Assembly (NCBI RefSeq): GCF_010119935.1
Contig: NZ_CP048209.1
Location: forward strand, 2,297,001 to 2,361,000
DNA: 64,000 nt
Reading direction: 5' to 3'
DNA from: Paenibacillus lycopersici
GTDB lineage: Bacteria > Bacillota > Bacilli > Paenibacillales > Paenibacillaceae
Part shown: in pieces, positions 7,675 through 17,046 of the stretch
How positions within the stretch are numbered: the stretch's first letter is position 1
How the letters are laid out: the number at the start of each line of letters is the position of its first letter
Made by a program: the position numbers and the translations under genes
The notes under the pieces: generated by a model
The model's database searches: none
What the model was told of the DNA's origin: nothing
What the model saw: the letters and a program-made list of their open reading frames with translations, nothing else

Positions 7675-8127
7675 ATGACCATGTCGCCTAAAGAATATCA
7701 GAATTATGCCAAGCAACGGGAACCGTCCAGGTCGATCCTCGCCAACTGCGTGCGGGCTTTTCTCATCGGCGGCCTGATCTGCATCGTCGGACAAGCGATT
7801 TCCGAAGTGTTCATTTACGGGTTCCATATGTCCCGGCAGGCGGCGGGCAATCCGACGGTCGCCGTGCTGATTCTCATCTCCGTCATCCTGACCTGTCTGG
7901 GGGTCTATGACAAAATCGCGCAGTGGGCGGGCGCCGGCACGGCCGTACCGGTAACCGGCTTCGCCAACTCCATGTGCTCCGCGGCGCTGGAGCACCGCGC
8001 CGAAGGCCTCGTCCTCGGCGTCGGCGCCAACATGTTCAAGCTGGCCGGATCGGTCATCGTCTTCGGCGTCGTGGCCGCGTTCTTCGTCGGCCTCGTCTAT
8101 TTGATTTTCGGAATCGAGGGACACTGA
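7675..8127 (+). CDS. spoVAC: Stage V sporulation protein AC
   Basis: An integral membrane subunit of the SpoVA channel, which moves Ca-dipicolinate into the forespore and out at germination. At least 150 residues are recognisable by PKEYQNYAKQREPSRSI, NCVRAFLIGGLICIVGQ and GAGTAVPVTGFANSMCS, with several membrane segments. The coordinates begin at the first ATG, but this start has no ribosome binding site. A strong GGAGGG (7623-7628) lies upstream, 7 bp before an in-frame ATC at 7636. The extra 13 codons (with basic residues KSAGQSKYKK) resemble the normal N terminus of SpoVAC proteins. The real start may therefore be ATC 7636. It is the first gene of spoVAC-AD-AE. Confidence 0.93.
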   Translation: MTMSPKEYQNYAKQREPSRSILANCVRAFLIGGLICIVGQAISEVFIYGFHMSRQAAGNPTVAVLILISVILTCLGVYDKIAQWAGAGTAVPVTGFANSMCSAALEHRAEGLVLGVGANMFKLAGSVIVFGVVAAFFVGLVYLIFGIEGH

Positions 8128-8129
8128 CC

Positions 8130-9146
8130 ATGCTGCGCGGAAAACAAACCTGGTGGTTCGATCAGCGCCCCGTCATCATCGGAGCGGCGACCGTCGTCGG
8201 CCCCGACGAGGGGGACGGTCCGCTCGCCGCCGACTTCGATCTCGTGCATCCGGAGCTGGACATGCAGCAGAAGAGCTGGGAGAAGGCGGAGCGGCTCCTG
8301 CTGGAGCAGGCGTCCGAGCTGGCGCTGGAGAAGGCGAAAGTCAACAAGCAGCAGCTGCAGTTCTACGTCGGCGGCGATCTCATGAACCAGATCATCAGCA
8401 ACAGCTTCGCGGCCAGGACGATCGGCGCGCCTTATCTCGGGGTGTTCGGCGCCTGCTCCACCTCCATGGAGTCGCTCGCGATCGCCTCGCTGATCGTCAA
8501 TTCCGGCAACGGACAATACGTGCTCGCAGGCACATGCAGCCATAACTGCACGGCGGAGAAGCAGTTCCGCTACCCGACGGAATACGGCTCGCAGAAGCCG
8601 CCGACCGCGCAGTACACCGTGACGGGCGCTGGCGCGGTCGTCGTGGCGCCGGACGGCGAAGGCCCGATCGTGGAATGCGCGACGCTCGGCAAGATCGTCG
8701 ATCTCGGCATTACGGATCCGTTCAACATGGGAGCGGCGATGGCGCCGGCGGCGGTGGACACGCTGACGACGCATTTCAACGATACCGGCAGGCAGCCGAA
8801 GGATTACGACCTCATCGTGACGGGCGACCTTGCCACGGTCGGTCACGGCATCGCCAAGGATTTGTTCGCGAGAGACGGCGTGCCGATGGAGGAGACGGTG
8901 TTCGGCGACTGCGGCCTCATGGTGTACGACGTGCAGAAGCAGAAGGTGCAAGCGGGCGGAAGCGGCTGCGGCTGTTCCGCGGTCGTCACCTACGGCCACC
9001 TGCTGAAACGGCTGCAGAAAGGCGAGCTGAAGCGGATTCTCGTCTGCGCGACGGGCGCGCTGCTGTCGCCGCTGTCGTACCAGCAGGGCGAATCGATCCC
9101 TTGCATCGCCCATGCCGTGGCGCTCGAAAGTCCGATGCACAATTAA
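8130..9146 (+). CDS. spoVAD: Stage V sporulation protein AD
   Basis: A 338-residue protein with a thiolase-like fold that binds dipicolinic acid at the forespore inner membrane as part of the SpoVA channel. Recognisable stretches are [24 protein letters not shown] at the start, [16 protein letters not shown] (thiolase-type Cys loop, about residues 108-123) and [21 protein letters not shown] near the end. The ATG at 8130 lies 2 bp after the spoVAC stop, indicating translational coupling. The frame extends further upstream inside spoVAC, but that part is not SpoVAD-like. Length is normal. Confidence 0.95.
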   Translation: MLRGKQTWWFDQRPVIIGAATVVGPDEGDGPLAADFDLVHPELDMQQKSWEKAERLLLEQASELALEKAKVNKQQLQFYVGGDLMNQIISNSFAARTIGAPYLGVFGACSTSMESLAIASLIVNSGNGQYVLAGTCSHNCTAEKQFRYPTEYGSQKPPTAQYTVTGAGAVVVAPDGEGPIVECATLGKIVDLGITDPFNMGAAMAPAAVDTLTTHFNDTGRQPKDYDLIVTGDLATVGHGIAKDLFARDGVPMEETVFGDCGLMVYDVQKQKVQAGGSGCGCSAVVTYGHLLKRLQKGELKRILVCATGALLSPLSYQQGESIPCIAHAVALESPMHN

Positions 9147-9169
9147 CGGCAGGAAAGGAGCAGAGCAGC

Positions 9170-9520
9170 ATGATATATTTGTGGGCTTTTATCGTGGGCG
9201 GCGCCATCTGCCTGATCGGGCAGCTGCTGTTCGACGTCGTCAAGCTGACGCCGGCGCATACGATGGCGGTGCTCGTCGTGGCGGGCGCGGTCGTGGACGG
9301 CGTCGGCTTGTACGATCCGCTGATCAAGTTCGCCGGCGCCGGCGCGACGGTGCCGATCACGAGCTTCGGCAACGCGCTCGTTCACGGGGCGATCACGGAG
9401 CTGCACCGCGACGGCTGGATCGGAGTGATTACCGGGATATTCGATATCACGAGCGCGGGCATATCCGCGGCGATCATTTTCTCCTTCCTGGCGGCGGTCG
9501 CCGTCAGACCGAAAGGGTAG
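9170..9520 (+). CDS. spoVAE: Stage V sporulation protein AE (SpoVAEb type)
   Basis: A 116-residue membrane protein with about four hydrophobic segments. It shows the SpoVAC/SpoVAE pattern [23 protein letters not shown] and [22 protein letters not shown]. The ATG at 9170 follows AGGAAAGGAG with good spacing, 23 bp after spoVAD. It completes the minimal spoVAC-AD-AE set needed for dipicolinate uptake during spore formation. spoVAA, spoVAB and spoVAF are not next to it. Confidence 0.95.
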   Translation: MIYLWAFIVGGAICLIGQLLFDVVKLTPAHTMAVLVVAGAVVDGVGLYDPLIKFAGAGATVPITSFGNALVHGAITELHRDGWIGVITGIFDITSAGISAAIIFSFLAAVAVRPKG

Positions 9521-9562
9521 CTTCATCTATAGGCAAGCAGGCAAGCGCGTAAGAGTGCGGCT

Positions 9563-9597
9563 TTGGAGGTTCCCTGTGGGAATCTCCAATTTTTTTT
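9563..9597 (+). terminator. Terminator of the spoVA operon
   Basis: A 12-bp stem (9563-9574 with 9578-9589) with a TGT loop is followed by eight T residues. Confidence 0.92.
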
Positions 9598-9692
9598 GGC
9601 GGAAGTGCGGCTATACGCAGGAATGGATTTTCTGTAAAATAGTAGGACTAGCGACTCTACAACTAGTTAGCCTTTTTCCGGGAGGAATGTTC

Positions 9693-10649
9693 ATGGAGAC
9701 TCGTACGGCCGAATACCGCTTAAGCAATGAAATTCGCCGCAATCTGGAAAGCTGCATCCTGGGAAAACGTTCCGAAATCGAACGGCTGTTGACGGCGCTG
9801 CTGGCCGGCGGCCATGTGCTTATTGAGGATGTCCCGGGAACGGGAAAGACGCAGCTCGTGAAGGCGCTTGCCCGCACGATCGGCGGCCAATTTCGGCGCA
9901 TCCAGTGCAATCCCGACCTGCTGCCTTCCGATATTACCGGCGTTGCCATCTATCATCCCAAACATGAGAGTTTCATATTCCGTCCGGGTCCCGTAATGGC
10001 GAACCTGGTTTTGGTCGACGAGATCAACCGCGCGACGACGAAGACGCAGTCCGCGCTGCTGGAGGCGATGGAAGAACGTCAAGTGACCGTCGACGGCGAC
10101 ACGTACGATTTGCCGGTGCCTTTCACGATGATCGCCACGCAGAACCCGATCGAGTTCGACGGCACGTATACGCTGCCGGAAGCGCAGCTGGACCGGTTCA
10201 TGATGAAAATCTCGCTCGGCTATCCCGATGCCGCGACCGAGCGTCAAATGATCGTTTCCCCGAACGCGACATCGCCTGCCGAGCTGCTCGAGCCCGTCGT
10301 CACCTCGGCCCAGGTCGCGCTGATGATGGAAGAAGTGAAGCGGGTGCATCTCGACAACGCCGTGGCGGAATACATCGTCCGCATTATCCGCGGCACGCGC
10401 GAGCATGCCGGCGTGCAGCTCGGCGCGAGTCCGCGGGCGGCGATCTCGCTGACGGCGGCCGTAAGGGCATGCGCGTACTTGCAGGAACGCGATTATGTCA
10501 TTCCCGACGACGTTAAGCAGCTGGCCTCCCCGGTACTCGCGCACCGGATTATCCTGCACACCGAATCCCGCATGAACGGCCTGAAGGCCGAAGAAGTCGT
10601 GCAAGCGGTCGTCCGCGACACGAGCGTACCCGTCCGAATGGAGCGTTAA
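9693..10649 (+). CDS. MoxR-family AAA+ ATPase
   Basis: A 318-residue AAA+ chaperone-like ATPase of the MoxR family. It has Walker A DVPGTGKT (residues 46-53), Walker B LVLVDE (105-110), the sensor-1 type ATQNP motif and LPEAQLDRF. MoxR proteins act with VWA/DUF58 partners in assembling or maturing other proteins. The ATG at 9693 has GGGAGGA 6-7 bp upstream; the ATG at 9687 abuts the site and is less likely. It is the first gene of a moxR-DUF58-transglutaminase operon, a widespread trio of unsettled function, thought to act at the cell envelope. Confidence 0.92.
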   Translation: METRTAEYRLSNEIRRNLESCILGKRSEIERLLTALLAGGHVLIEDVPGTGKTQLVKALARTIGGQFRRIQCNPDLLPSDITGVAIYHPKHESFIFRPGPVMANLVLVDEINRATTKTQSALLEAMEERQVTVDGDTYDLPVPFTMIATQNPIEFDGTYTLPEAQLDRFMMKISLGYPDAATERQMIVSPNATSPAELLEPVVTSAQVALMMEEVKRVHLDNAVAEYIVRIIRGTREHAGVQLGASPRAAISLTAAVRACAYLQERDYVIPDDVKQLASPVLAHRIILHTESRMNGLKAEEVVQAVVRDTSVPVRMER

Positions 10650-10654
10650 CGCGT

Positions 10655-11911
10655 ATGCTGACGGCGAAAGCGGCGTTATATCGGTGGCGGCTGATCGGCA
10701 TTATCTATCTATCTTCCTTGTTGTTCGTCCTGTTCCAGGGCGGCAAAACGTCGCTGATGCTCTTCTGCATCTTCAACGTGCTGCTCGTTTATTTGGTCTT
10801 CGGCCGATGGAGCGGCATTGCCCAAGTGTCCGGCGAACGGAAGCTGAAGAGCGGCGCCAATACGCTGTCGGAACAGGCGCTCGTCGCGGGCACGCGGCTC
10901 GAAGTGAACATCGACGTGCAGCTTCCCGGCTTCTGGCCGATTCCTTACGTGCTCGTCCGCGACCGGCTCGTCGCCCAGAACGGCACGGTCGTCCCGTTCG
11001 AGGCGTCGTTCGTGCCGAACTACCGCCGGGCGGGCTCGATCAACTATGTGACGCCGCCGCTGGAGCGCGGCATGTACCATTTTGAATCGACGGAATGCTC
11101 CACGCGCGATATCTTCGGCTTGTTCGAGCATAAGGGAACGTTCGAATCGTCGGTTCCGTTCAGCGTCTACCCCCGCACGGCGGCCATCCGCGAATGGCGG
11201 CAGATGCAGCGCGGCTTCAAGGGACCGTTCTCGACGTCCGTCGCGCGCACGTCCTCGAAAGAAACGACGCAGATCAACGGCGTCCGCGAGTATATTTACG
11301 GCGACCGGCTCTCCCGCATCCATTGGAACGCGACGGCGAAGACCGGGCAATGGAAGTCGAAGGAGTTCGAGCGCGAATCGCTGCCGCGCATCATCGTCAT
11401 GCTGGACCGGTTCCACGGCGCGTACGAGCACAAGAGCCAATTCGAGCTCGCGGTGTCGGCCGCGGCCTCGCTGCTCGAGTTCGGCTATCGGCGGTCGACG
11501 GCGGTCGGCCTGATCTCCGTCGGCGCGAAGCATGAAGGCTACGCCCCGAACGCCTCCGGCGATCAGCGCGAGCTGATGATGAAGCATCTCGTGCGCGTGC
11601 AGGCGGACGGCGACCAGCCGTTGTACCGCGCGCTGCGCCAATCCGGCGCGCTCGCGGGAGCGGGCTCGTTCGTCATCATCGTCAGCCCGCAGACCGGCGA
11701 AGAGACGATTCGCGCGATGGAATGGCTGAGCCGGACGGGCGTCGTGCCGGTGCTCGTGCATTTGAAGCGCGACGACGAAGGCCGCGGCAGCAAGGTCAGC
11801 GACATTCGTTCCGGCGAGTGGCTGCGCCTGCTCCGCCGCAGCGGCTTCACCGTCTACGCGATCGGCAAGCTGCAGGAGCTGCCGGAAGCGCTGGAAGGAG
11901 GCCGGGTATGA
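10655..11911 (+). CDS. DUF58 domain-containing membrane protein (MoxR partner)
   Basis: A 418-residue protein with two N-terminal hydrophobic helices (about residues 15-50), an extended beta-rich region, and the DUF58 signature VREYIYGDRLSRIHWNATAKTG (about 210-231), followed by a VWA-like domain. It starts 5 bp after the MoxR stop and its stop overlaps the next start (ATGA). The tight spacing supports co-translation with both neighbours. DUF58 proteins are the usual partners of MoxR ATPases; no biochemical reaction is known for this one. Confidence 0.9.
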   Translation: MLTAKAALYRWRLIGIIYLSSLLFVLFQGGKTSLMLFCIFNVLLVYLVFGRWSGIAQVSGERKLKSGANTLSEQALVAGTRLEVNIDVQLPGFWPIPYVLVRDRLVAQNGTVVPFEASFVPNYRRAGSINYVTPPLERGMYHFESTECSTRDIFGLFEHKGTFESSVPFSVYPRTAAIREWRQMQRGFKGPFSTSVARTSSKETTQINGVREYIYGDRLSRIHWNATAKTGQWKSKEFERESLPRIIVMLDRFHGAYEHKSQFELAVSAAASLLEFGYRRSTAVGLISVGAKHEGYAPNASGDQRELMMKHLVRVQADGDQPLYRALRQSGALAGAGSFVIIVSPQTGEETIRAMEWLSRTGVVPVLVHLKRDDEGRGSKVSDIRSGEWLRLLRRSGFTVYAIGKLQELPEALEGGRV

Positions 11912-14151
11912 CCGCCGTTCGACGCGTCTTCGCGCGCTGGCTGACCGTTGGCCTCTACCGCAAGATCAGCGCGGTCTTCGCCGCGCTGATGATATATCAA
12001 TGGATTCGCTGCTTGGGCGATTATTGGTGGATGGAGACGTTCGCGATCGTGAACGGCGTGCTGCTCGCGGCGGCCTTGGCGAATGTGCTCATTCCGAACA
12101 AATACTTGTCGATCGGCGCGCAGCTGGCCGCCCTCGTCTGGCTGAACGTCTCGTATGCCCATTTCGAATGGCAGCCTTTCGTCGGCACCCGCAGGCATTT
12201 GCTGAACTGGATGTATTGGATCGGCAACCAATTCGGCGAGCTGAATCCGTACCTGTGGATCAGCCTCGGCATATTGGCCGCGTTCCATATGATCGTGAGC
12301 CTGCGCCGCAAACGAGGCTACATGCTGTTAATCGTCGGGACGGCGATTCTCTCCCTCACGGTGGCCGATTCGATCTTTACGCCGATTTATTTGTGGGAAG
12401 AAATCGCCTGGATCGTGTTTATCGGCCTTGGCTGGCTGGTCGCCAGCCATTTCGCCGGATTCAAGAGCCGCCATCCCGACAATTGGGCGCAGCTGCTGGA
12501 ATATCCGCTCAGCCTGTTCGTTCCGATTCTGTTCATCCTTACGCTCGTGATGGCGGCAGGACTGTTCGTGCCGACCATCAGGCCGATGCTGACGGATCCG
12601 TACACGGCCTGGAAAGCATCGCGCGGCGAGACCGTTACGACCTTCGTCGGCGACAAGGCCGTCGTTATCGCCATCGCCAAGAACAACGCCGATACCCGCT
12701 CGGGCTACAGCCGGAACGACGGCGTGCTCGGCGGCGGGTTCACGTTCGACTATACGCCGGTCATGACGGTCGTCACGACGAAGAAGAGCTACTGGCGCGG
12801 CGAGACGCGGGCGTTCTACAACGGCACAGGCTGGCTGGAATCCGCCGACGAGAAGCAGGAGGAGCCGCTGAAGGGGATCGTGTCGGGACAGCCGCTTCAA
12901 GTGAACGGCGTGCCGTCATCCGCGGCGACGGAGACGATTACGCAGACGGTCACGATGGAACGGAAAGACAAGTTTCCCGTGCTGTTCGGCGCGGGGCCGA
13001 TCTCCGAGGTGACCTCGATCAACGAAAGCAAGGAATCGTTCCCGGCGCTCGGCTGGCTGCCCGATTCATGGGAGCTGCGGATGCCGAAATCGGCGTCGGT
13101 TCACTATCCGAAATCGTATATGATCGAATCCAAGGTGCCCGTGCTGGACGAGAATAAGCTGCGCGGCGGTTCGGCCGTCAAGCCCGCGGCGGAAGCCGTC
13201 AGTTCGGTCTACACCGAGCTGCCAGACAATCTTCCGGATCGCGTAAGCGCGCTCGCCAAGCAAATTACGCAGGACGCCGCGACGCCGTACGATAAAGTCG
13301 AGGCGCTGGTCAACTACTTGCAATTGCATTATCAATATACGAACACGCCCGACCTCGGGAAGAAGTCGAGCAAAGACTTCGTCGACGCGTTCCTGTTCGA
13401 AATCAAGGAAGGCTATTGCGATTATTTCTCGACGAGCTTGGCTGTCATGGCGCGCTCGCTCGGCATTCCGGCAAGATGGGTGAAAGGCTACTCCTCCGGC
13501 AGCTTGCCGGGCAACGAAGAGATGCAGCGGCGGCTGCAGGGCTATCCGAGCGCAAACTCGAACCCGGACGGAGCGGGCGCCTATACCGTCCGCAATGCGG
13601 ACGCCCATTCCTGGGTCGAAATCTATTTCAACGACTACGGATGGCTGCCGTTCGAAGCGACGCCGGGCTTCTCTTACCCGTACGCGCTGCCGAAGGACGA
13701 ACCGGCTCCGGTCACGGATGACGTCGTTGCGACGGATATCGCCGCGGTCGACGAGCCGGCCGAAGAAACCGGCGGCTTCGATGTGAAGCCCTGGATGTTC
13801 TGGACGGCCGCCGGCGCTTTGGCGCTGGCGCTCGCGTTCTACGCTTACCGCTCGTTCCCGGCGCTCGTTCGCCGTTACCGCGGCAGGTCGGACACCGTCA
13901 ATGCGCGGATCGTCGGCGAGACGAACCGGCTGATCAAGTATTGCCGCAAGAAAGGGATGGACGTGGAGCACAACGAAACGGTGCGGGAAACGATGGGCCG
14001 CTGGTCGACGCGGCTGACGTCGCTGCAGCCGCAATTCGCCGTCGTGCAGGACGCGTTCGAGAAAGCGATGTACAGCCGTCAGGCGATGACCCAGGAGGAA
14101 GCGGACCGGGCCAGCGCCATGATGAAGCAAATCCGCGAGCATATCGGTTGA
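11908..14151 (+). CDS. Membrane-anchored transglutaminase-like protein (TgpA type)
   Basis: A 747-residue protein. The N-terminal 220 residues hold about six membrane helices. An extracytoplasmic region follows with a transglutaminase-like core: the cysteine motif GYCDYFS (Cys504) and DAHSWVEIYF (His567), then GWLPFEATPGF. One more membrane helix (about 630-650) leads to a cytoplasmic DUF4129-like tail. The ATG at 11908 overlaps the preceding stop and has GGAAGGAGG. The family includes cysteine-protease or transglutaminase-like enzymes; the actual activity is unproven. It is the last gene of the MoxR operon. Confidence 0.88.
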   Translation: MTAVRRVFARWLTVGLYRKISAVFAALMIYQWIRCLGDYWWMETFAIVNGVLLAAALANVLIPNKYLSIGAQLAALVWLNVSYAHFEWQPFVGTRRHLLNWMYWIGNQFGELNPYLWISLGILAAFHMIVSLRRKRGYMLLIVGTAILSLTVADSIFTPIYLWEEIAWIVFIGLGWLVASHFAGFKSRHPDNWAQLLEYPLSLFVPILFILTLVMAAGLFVPTIRPMLTDPYTAWKASRGETVTTFVGDKAVVIAIAKNNADTRSGYSRNDGVLGGGFTFDYTPVMTVVTTKKSYWRGETRAFYNGTGWLESADEKQEEPLKGIVSGQPLQVNGVPSSAATETITQTVTMERKDKFPVLFGAGPISEVTSINESKESFPALGWLPDSWELRMPKSASVHYPKSYMIESKVPVLDENKLRGGSAVKPAAEAVSSVYTELPDNLPDRVSALAKQITQDAATPYDKVEALVNYLQLHYQYTNTPDLGKKSSKDFVDAFLFEIKEGYCDYFSTSLAVMARSLGIPARWVKGYSSGSLPGNEEMQRRLQGYPSANSNPDGAGAYTVRNADAHSWVEIYFNDYGWLPFEATPGFSYPYALPKDEPAPVTDDVVATDIAAVDEPAEETGGFDVKPWMFWTAAGALALALAFYAYRSFPALVRRYRGRSDTVNARIVGETNRLIKYCRKKGMDVEHNETVRETMGRWSTRLTSLQPQFAVVQDAFEKAMYSRQAMTQEEADRASAMMKQIREHIG

Positions 14152-14161
14152 CGCTTATTGG

Positions 14162-14200
14162 GCCGGCATCGGATGCGCAAGCAGCCGTGCCGGCTTCTTT
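14162..14200 (+). terminator. Probable terminator of the MoxR operon
   Basis: GCCGGCA (14162-14168) pairs with TGCCGGC (14188-14194) around a 19-base loop, followed by TTCTTT. Confidence 0.6.
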
Positions 14201-14228
14201 GCAACAAATTCACAAGTTATGGTATAGT
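14199..14228 (+). promoter_or_regulatory. Probable sigma-A promoter of the yqeG operon
   Basis: TTGCAA (14199-14204), an 18-bp spacer and TATAGT (14223-14228). It lies just upstream of the triplicated leader repeat. Confidence 0.55.
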
Positions 14229-14248
14229 TTGCGTGATAGCGATGACAG

Positions 14249-14443
14249 GGCTGGTCGTACTCATGCGCATAAATATGATTGCACCTAGGAGTACTGCTCG
14301 CCTATGCAACCGAGGCTGGTCGTACTCATGCGCATAAATATGATTGCACCTGGGAGTACTGCTCGCCTATGCAACCGAGGCTGGTCGTACTCATGTGCAT
14401 GATAATGATTGCACCTGGGAGTACTGCTCGCCTATGCAACCGA
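14249..14443 (+). repeat. Three tandem 65-bp direct repeats in the yqeG leader
   Basis: Copies at 14249-14313, 14314-14378 and 14379-14443 are nearly identical: one difference between the first two, and a few more in the third around ATGTGCATGATAATG. Each copy contains GTACTC and GAGTAC as an inverted pair about 22 bp apart, so each could form a hairpin in the transcript. The third copy ends at the yqeG ribosome binding site. The 65-bp unit is not a multiple of three, so it is not coding. Confidence 0.95.
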
Positions 14444-14456
14444 AGGAGTCGAAACT

Positions 14457-14984
14457 ATGTTTGAACGGCTGTTGCCGCAAATGCGCGTCAATACCATCTA
14501 TGATATCAATCTGCATGCCTTGAAAGAGCAGGGCATCATCGGCATTATAACCGATCTCGACAACACGCTTGTCGGCGCGAGGGAGCCGCTGGCGACGCCG
14601 GAGCTCGTGAAGTGGCTCGACGATGTTCGCGATCTCGGCTTCAAAGTCGTCATCGTGTCCAATAACCACGAGTCTCGCGTATCCAAATTCGCGAAACCGC
14701 TCGATATCCCGTTCGTTCATGCCGCGCGCAAACCGGCCAACAGGCCGTTCGTCCGGGCGTTGGATACGCTTGGCCTGCCCGCGGAGAAGGCGGCCGTCAT
14801 CGGCGACCAGATGATGACGGACGTGCTCGGCGGCAGGCGGATGGGCTTGTTCACGATCCTGGTCAAGCCCATCGCTCCGAAAGACGAAGGTATCATGACC
14901 CGTTTCAATCGGATGATCGAGAAGATCGCCCTGTCCCGGCTGCGTAAGAAAGGGCTATGGCCCGAGGAGGAACGGCATTCATGA
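14457..14984 (+). CDS. yqeG: YqeG family HAD-IIIA phosphatase
   Basis: A 175-residue HAD-superfamily protein with the nucleophile motif ITDLDNTLVG (about residues 33-42), VIVSNN (motif II), and the late VIGDQMMTDVLGG metal-binding segment. YqeG proteins are conserved in Firmicutes at the head of this operon. A mitochondrial-type relative dephosphorylates phosphatidylglycerophosphate; the bacterial role is not settled. The ATG at 14457 follows AAGGAG. The longer frame from 14409 lies in repeat DNA. The stop overlaps the yqeH start. Confidence 0.92.
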   Translation: MFERLLPQMRVNTIYDINLHALKEQGIIGIITDLDNTLVGAREPLATPELVKWLDDVRDLGFKVVIVSNNHESRVSKFAKPLDIPFVHAARKPANRPFVRALDTLGLPAEKAAVIGDQMMTDVLGGRRMGLFTILVKPIAPKDEGIMTRFNRMIEKIALSRLRKKGLWPEEERHS

Positions 14985-16105
14985 TCAATCGGCAAGAAGA
15001 AGACATTCGTTCGTGCGCGGGCTGCGGCGTCAAGCTGCAGACCGAAGCGACGGACAAGCTTGGCTACGTCCCGGCCGCGGCGCTGGAGAAGGAACTGCCC
15101 ATCTGCCAGCGCTGCTTCCGGATCAAGAACTATAACGAAGCGGCTTCGATCGCGCTCGACCAGGACGATTTCCTGCGGCTGCTGGGCGGCATTGCCGGCA
15201 CGAAGAGCCTCGTCGTCCACATCGTCGACCTGTTCGACTTCGAAGGCAGCCTGATCTCCGGGCTGCAGCGGTTCGTCGGGAACAACCCCGTGCTGCTCGT
15301 CGTCAACAAAATCGACCTGCTGCCGAAGGGCATCAATCCGAACCGGCTTCTGAACTGGGTGCAGAAGCAGACGAAGAAGGAAGGCTTGAAGGTCGTCGAC
15401 GTCGTGCTGTGCTCCGCGAAGCGTAACATCGGCTTCGAGCGCGTCATCGAATCGATCGGCCGTCATCGCGGCGACCGCGACGTCTACGTCGTCGGCGCGA
15501 CGAACGTCGGCAAGTCGACGCTCATCAACCGGCTGATCCGCGATTACAGCGACCTGGAGCGCGAGCTGACGACGTCCCGCTATCCGGGAACGACGCTGGA
15601 CGCGGTCCATATTCCGCTCGACGACGGCAAGGAAATCATCGATACGCCGGGGATCGTCTACAAGCATCGCCTGACGGAGATCGTGCCGCGCGACGTGCTC
15701 GGCGCGCTGCTGCCGGACAAGCCGATCAAGCAGCTCGTCTACCAGCTGAACGCCGGCCAGACGCTGTTCTTCGGCGCGCTGGCGCGGTTCGATTTCATCG
15801 ACGGCGATCGCCAGTCGTTCTCGATTTATATATCCAACGCGCTGCAGGTGCACCGGACGAAGCTGGAGCGGGCGGACGAACTGTTCGCGGAGCATAAGGG
15901 CGAGCTGCTGGCTCCGCCCTCGCGCGAGCAGCTGGAAGACATTCCGGCGTGGACGCGCCATCGGCTCAATATCCGCCGGGGAACGGACACGGATATTTTC
16001 ATATCGGGCCTCGGCTGGATCCACGTCAACGGCGCGAGCGGCGCGCTCATCGACATTCATGCGCCGAAAGGCATCCGGGTATTGACCCGCGACGCGTTGA
16101 TTTAA
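14981..16105 (+). CDS. yqeH: Ribosome biogenesis GTPase YqeH
   Basis: A 374-residue circularly permuted GTPase needed for 30S subunit assembly. It has an N-terminal zinc finger (CAGCG and CQRCF, about residues 10-50). The GTPase motifs come in permuted order: NKIDLL (G4) and SAK (G5) before GATNVGKST (G1, about 180), then YPGTT (G2) and DTPG (G3). The ATG at 14981 overlaps the yqeG stop and follows GAGGAGGAA. Length is typical. Confidence 0.96.
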   Translation: MINRQEEDIRSCAGCGVKLQTEATDKLGYVPAAALEKELPICQRCFRIKNYNEAASIALDQDDFLRLLGGIAGTKSLVVHIVDLFDFEGSLISGLQRFVGNNPVLLVVNKIDLLPKGINPNRLLNWVQKQTKKEGLKVVDVVLCSAKRNIGFERVIESIGRHRGDRDVYVVGATNVGKSTLINRLIRDYSDLERELTTSRYPGTTLDAVHIPLDDGKEIIDTPGIVYKHRLTEIVPRDVLGALLPDKPIKQLVYQLNAGQTLFFGALARFDFIDGDRQSFSIYISNALQVHRTKLERADELFAEHKGELLAPPSREQLEDIPAWTRHRLNIRRGTDTDIFISGLGWIHVNGASGALIDIHAPKGIRVLTRDALI

Positions 16106-16156
16106 ACTATAATTATCATCGACCGCCTCATCGCGTCATAGGGGGAGTGACAGAGC

Positions 16157-17020
16157 ATGGGCAACAACGTGGACAGCCATACGGTGCTCTATAGCGTCAT
16201 CGGCGACCCGATCCGGCATTCCAAGTCGCCGATCATGATGAACCGGGCCTTCCGGGAATGCGGCATCAACGGGATCTATACGGCATTTCATATTACGACC
16301 GACAAGCTGGGCGATTTCGTTGCCGGCGTGCGGGCGATGGGCATACGCGGCGTGAACGTCACGATACCGCATAAGCTTGACGTCATGCCGCTGCTCGACG
16401 AAATCCACGAAAGCGCGGCGGCCATCGGAGCGGTGAACACGATCGTCAACGACGGCGGCCGGCTGACCGGCTATAACACGGACGGCATCGGCTACGTCCG
16501 CTCGCTGAAGGAAGAAGCGCGGTCCGATCTGAACGGCGCGCGCGTGCTGATCGTCGGCGCCGGAGGCGCGACGCGCGGAATTCTGTACGCCCTTGCGCGC
16601 GAAGGCGTCGCCTCGGTGACGATTTCGAACCGGACCGTCGCGCGCGCGCAGGAGCTGGCGGACGCGTTCGCCGGCCAAGGCCCGGCTGTTCGCGCGATCG
16701 GCCAGGACGAGCTTCGCGATGCATGCGCGGAGAGCGACATCATCATCAACACGACGTCGCTCGGCATGTACCCGAACGTGGACGCCGCGCCGCTTGACAG
16801 CGCGTGGCTTCGCCCGGGCAGCATCGCCAGCGATCTGATCTACAACCCGCTGACGACGCGCTTCCTGGAAGAGGCGAAGGCTCGCGGCTGCCTCATTCAC
16901 GGCGGGCTCGGCATGTTTATTTATCAAGGCGCTTACGCCTTCGAATATTGGACGGGGCAGCCCGCTCCCGCCGCGGCTATGCGCGAGACGGTGCTGGCGG
17001 CGCTTCGGTCCCGAAGCTAA
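16157..17020 (+). CDS. aroE: Shikimate dehydrogenase
   Basis: A 287-residue enzyme that reduces 3-dehydroshikimate to shikimate with NADPH, the fourth step of the chorismate pathway. Substrate-domain motifs are VIGDPIRHSKSPIMMN (about 12-27) and VTIPHKLDV with the catalytic Lys; the NTDGIGY segment has the catalytic Asp. The NADP domain starts with GAGGATRGI. The ATG follows AGGGGGAGTG. It sits in the conserved yqeH-aroE-yhbY order. Confidence 0.96.
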   Translation: MGNNVDSHTVLYSVIGDPIRHSKSPIMMNRAFRECGINGIYTAFHITTDKLGDFVAGVRAMGIRGVNVTIPHKLDVMPLLDEIHESAAAIGAVNTIVNDGGRLTGYNTDGIGYVRSLKEEARSDLNGARVLIVGAGGATRGILYALAREGVASVTISNRTVARAQELADAFAGQGPAVRAIGQDELRDACAESDIIINTTSLGMYPNVDAAPLDSAWLRPGSIASDLIYNPLTTRFLEEAKARGCLIHGGLGMFIYQGAYAFEYWTGQPAPAAAMRETVLAALRSRS

Positions 17021-17046
17021 TTACCACGAGAGAAGGAACACGAACT

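Noticed and set aside
14279-14464. Short open frame across the 65-bp repeats before yqeG
   Set aside because: The repeat is not a multiple of three, so each copy is read in a different frame, and the frame merely crosses the yqeG start.
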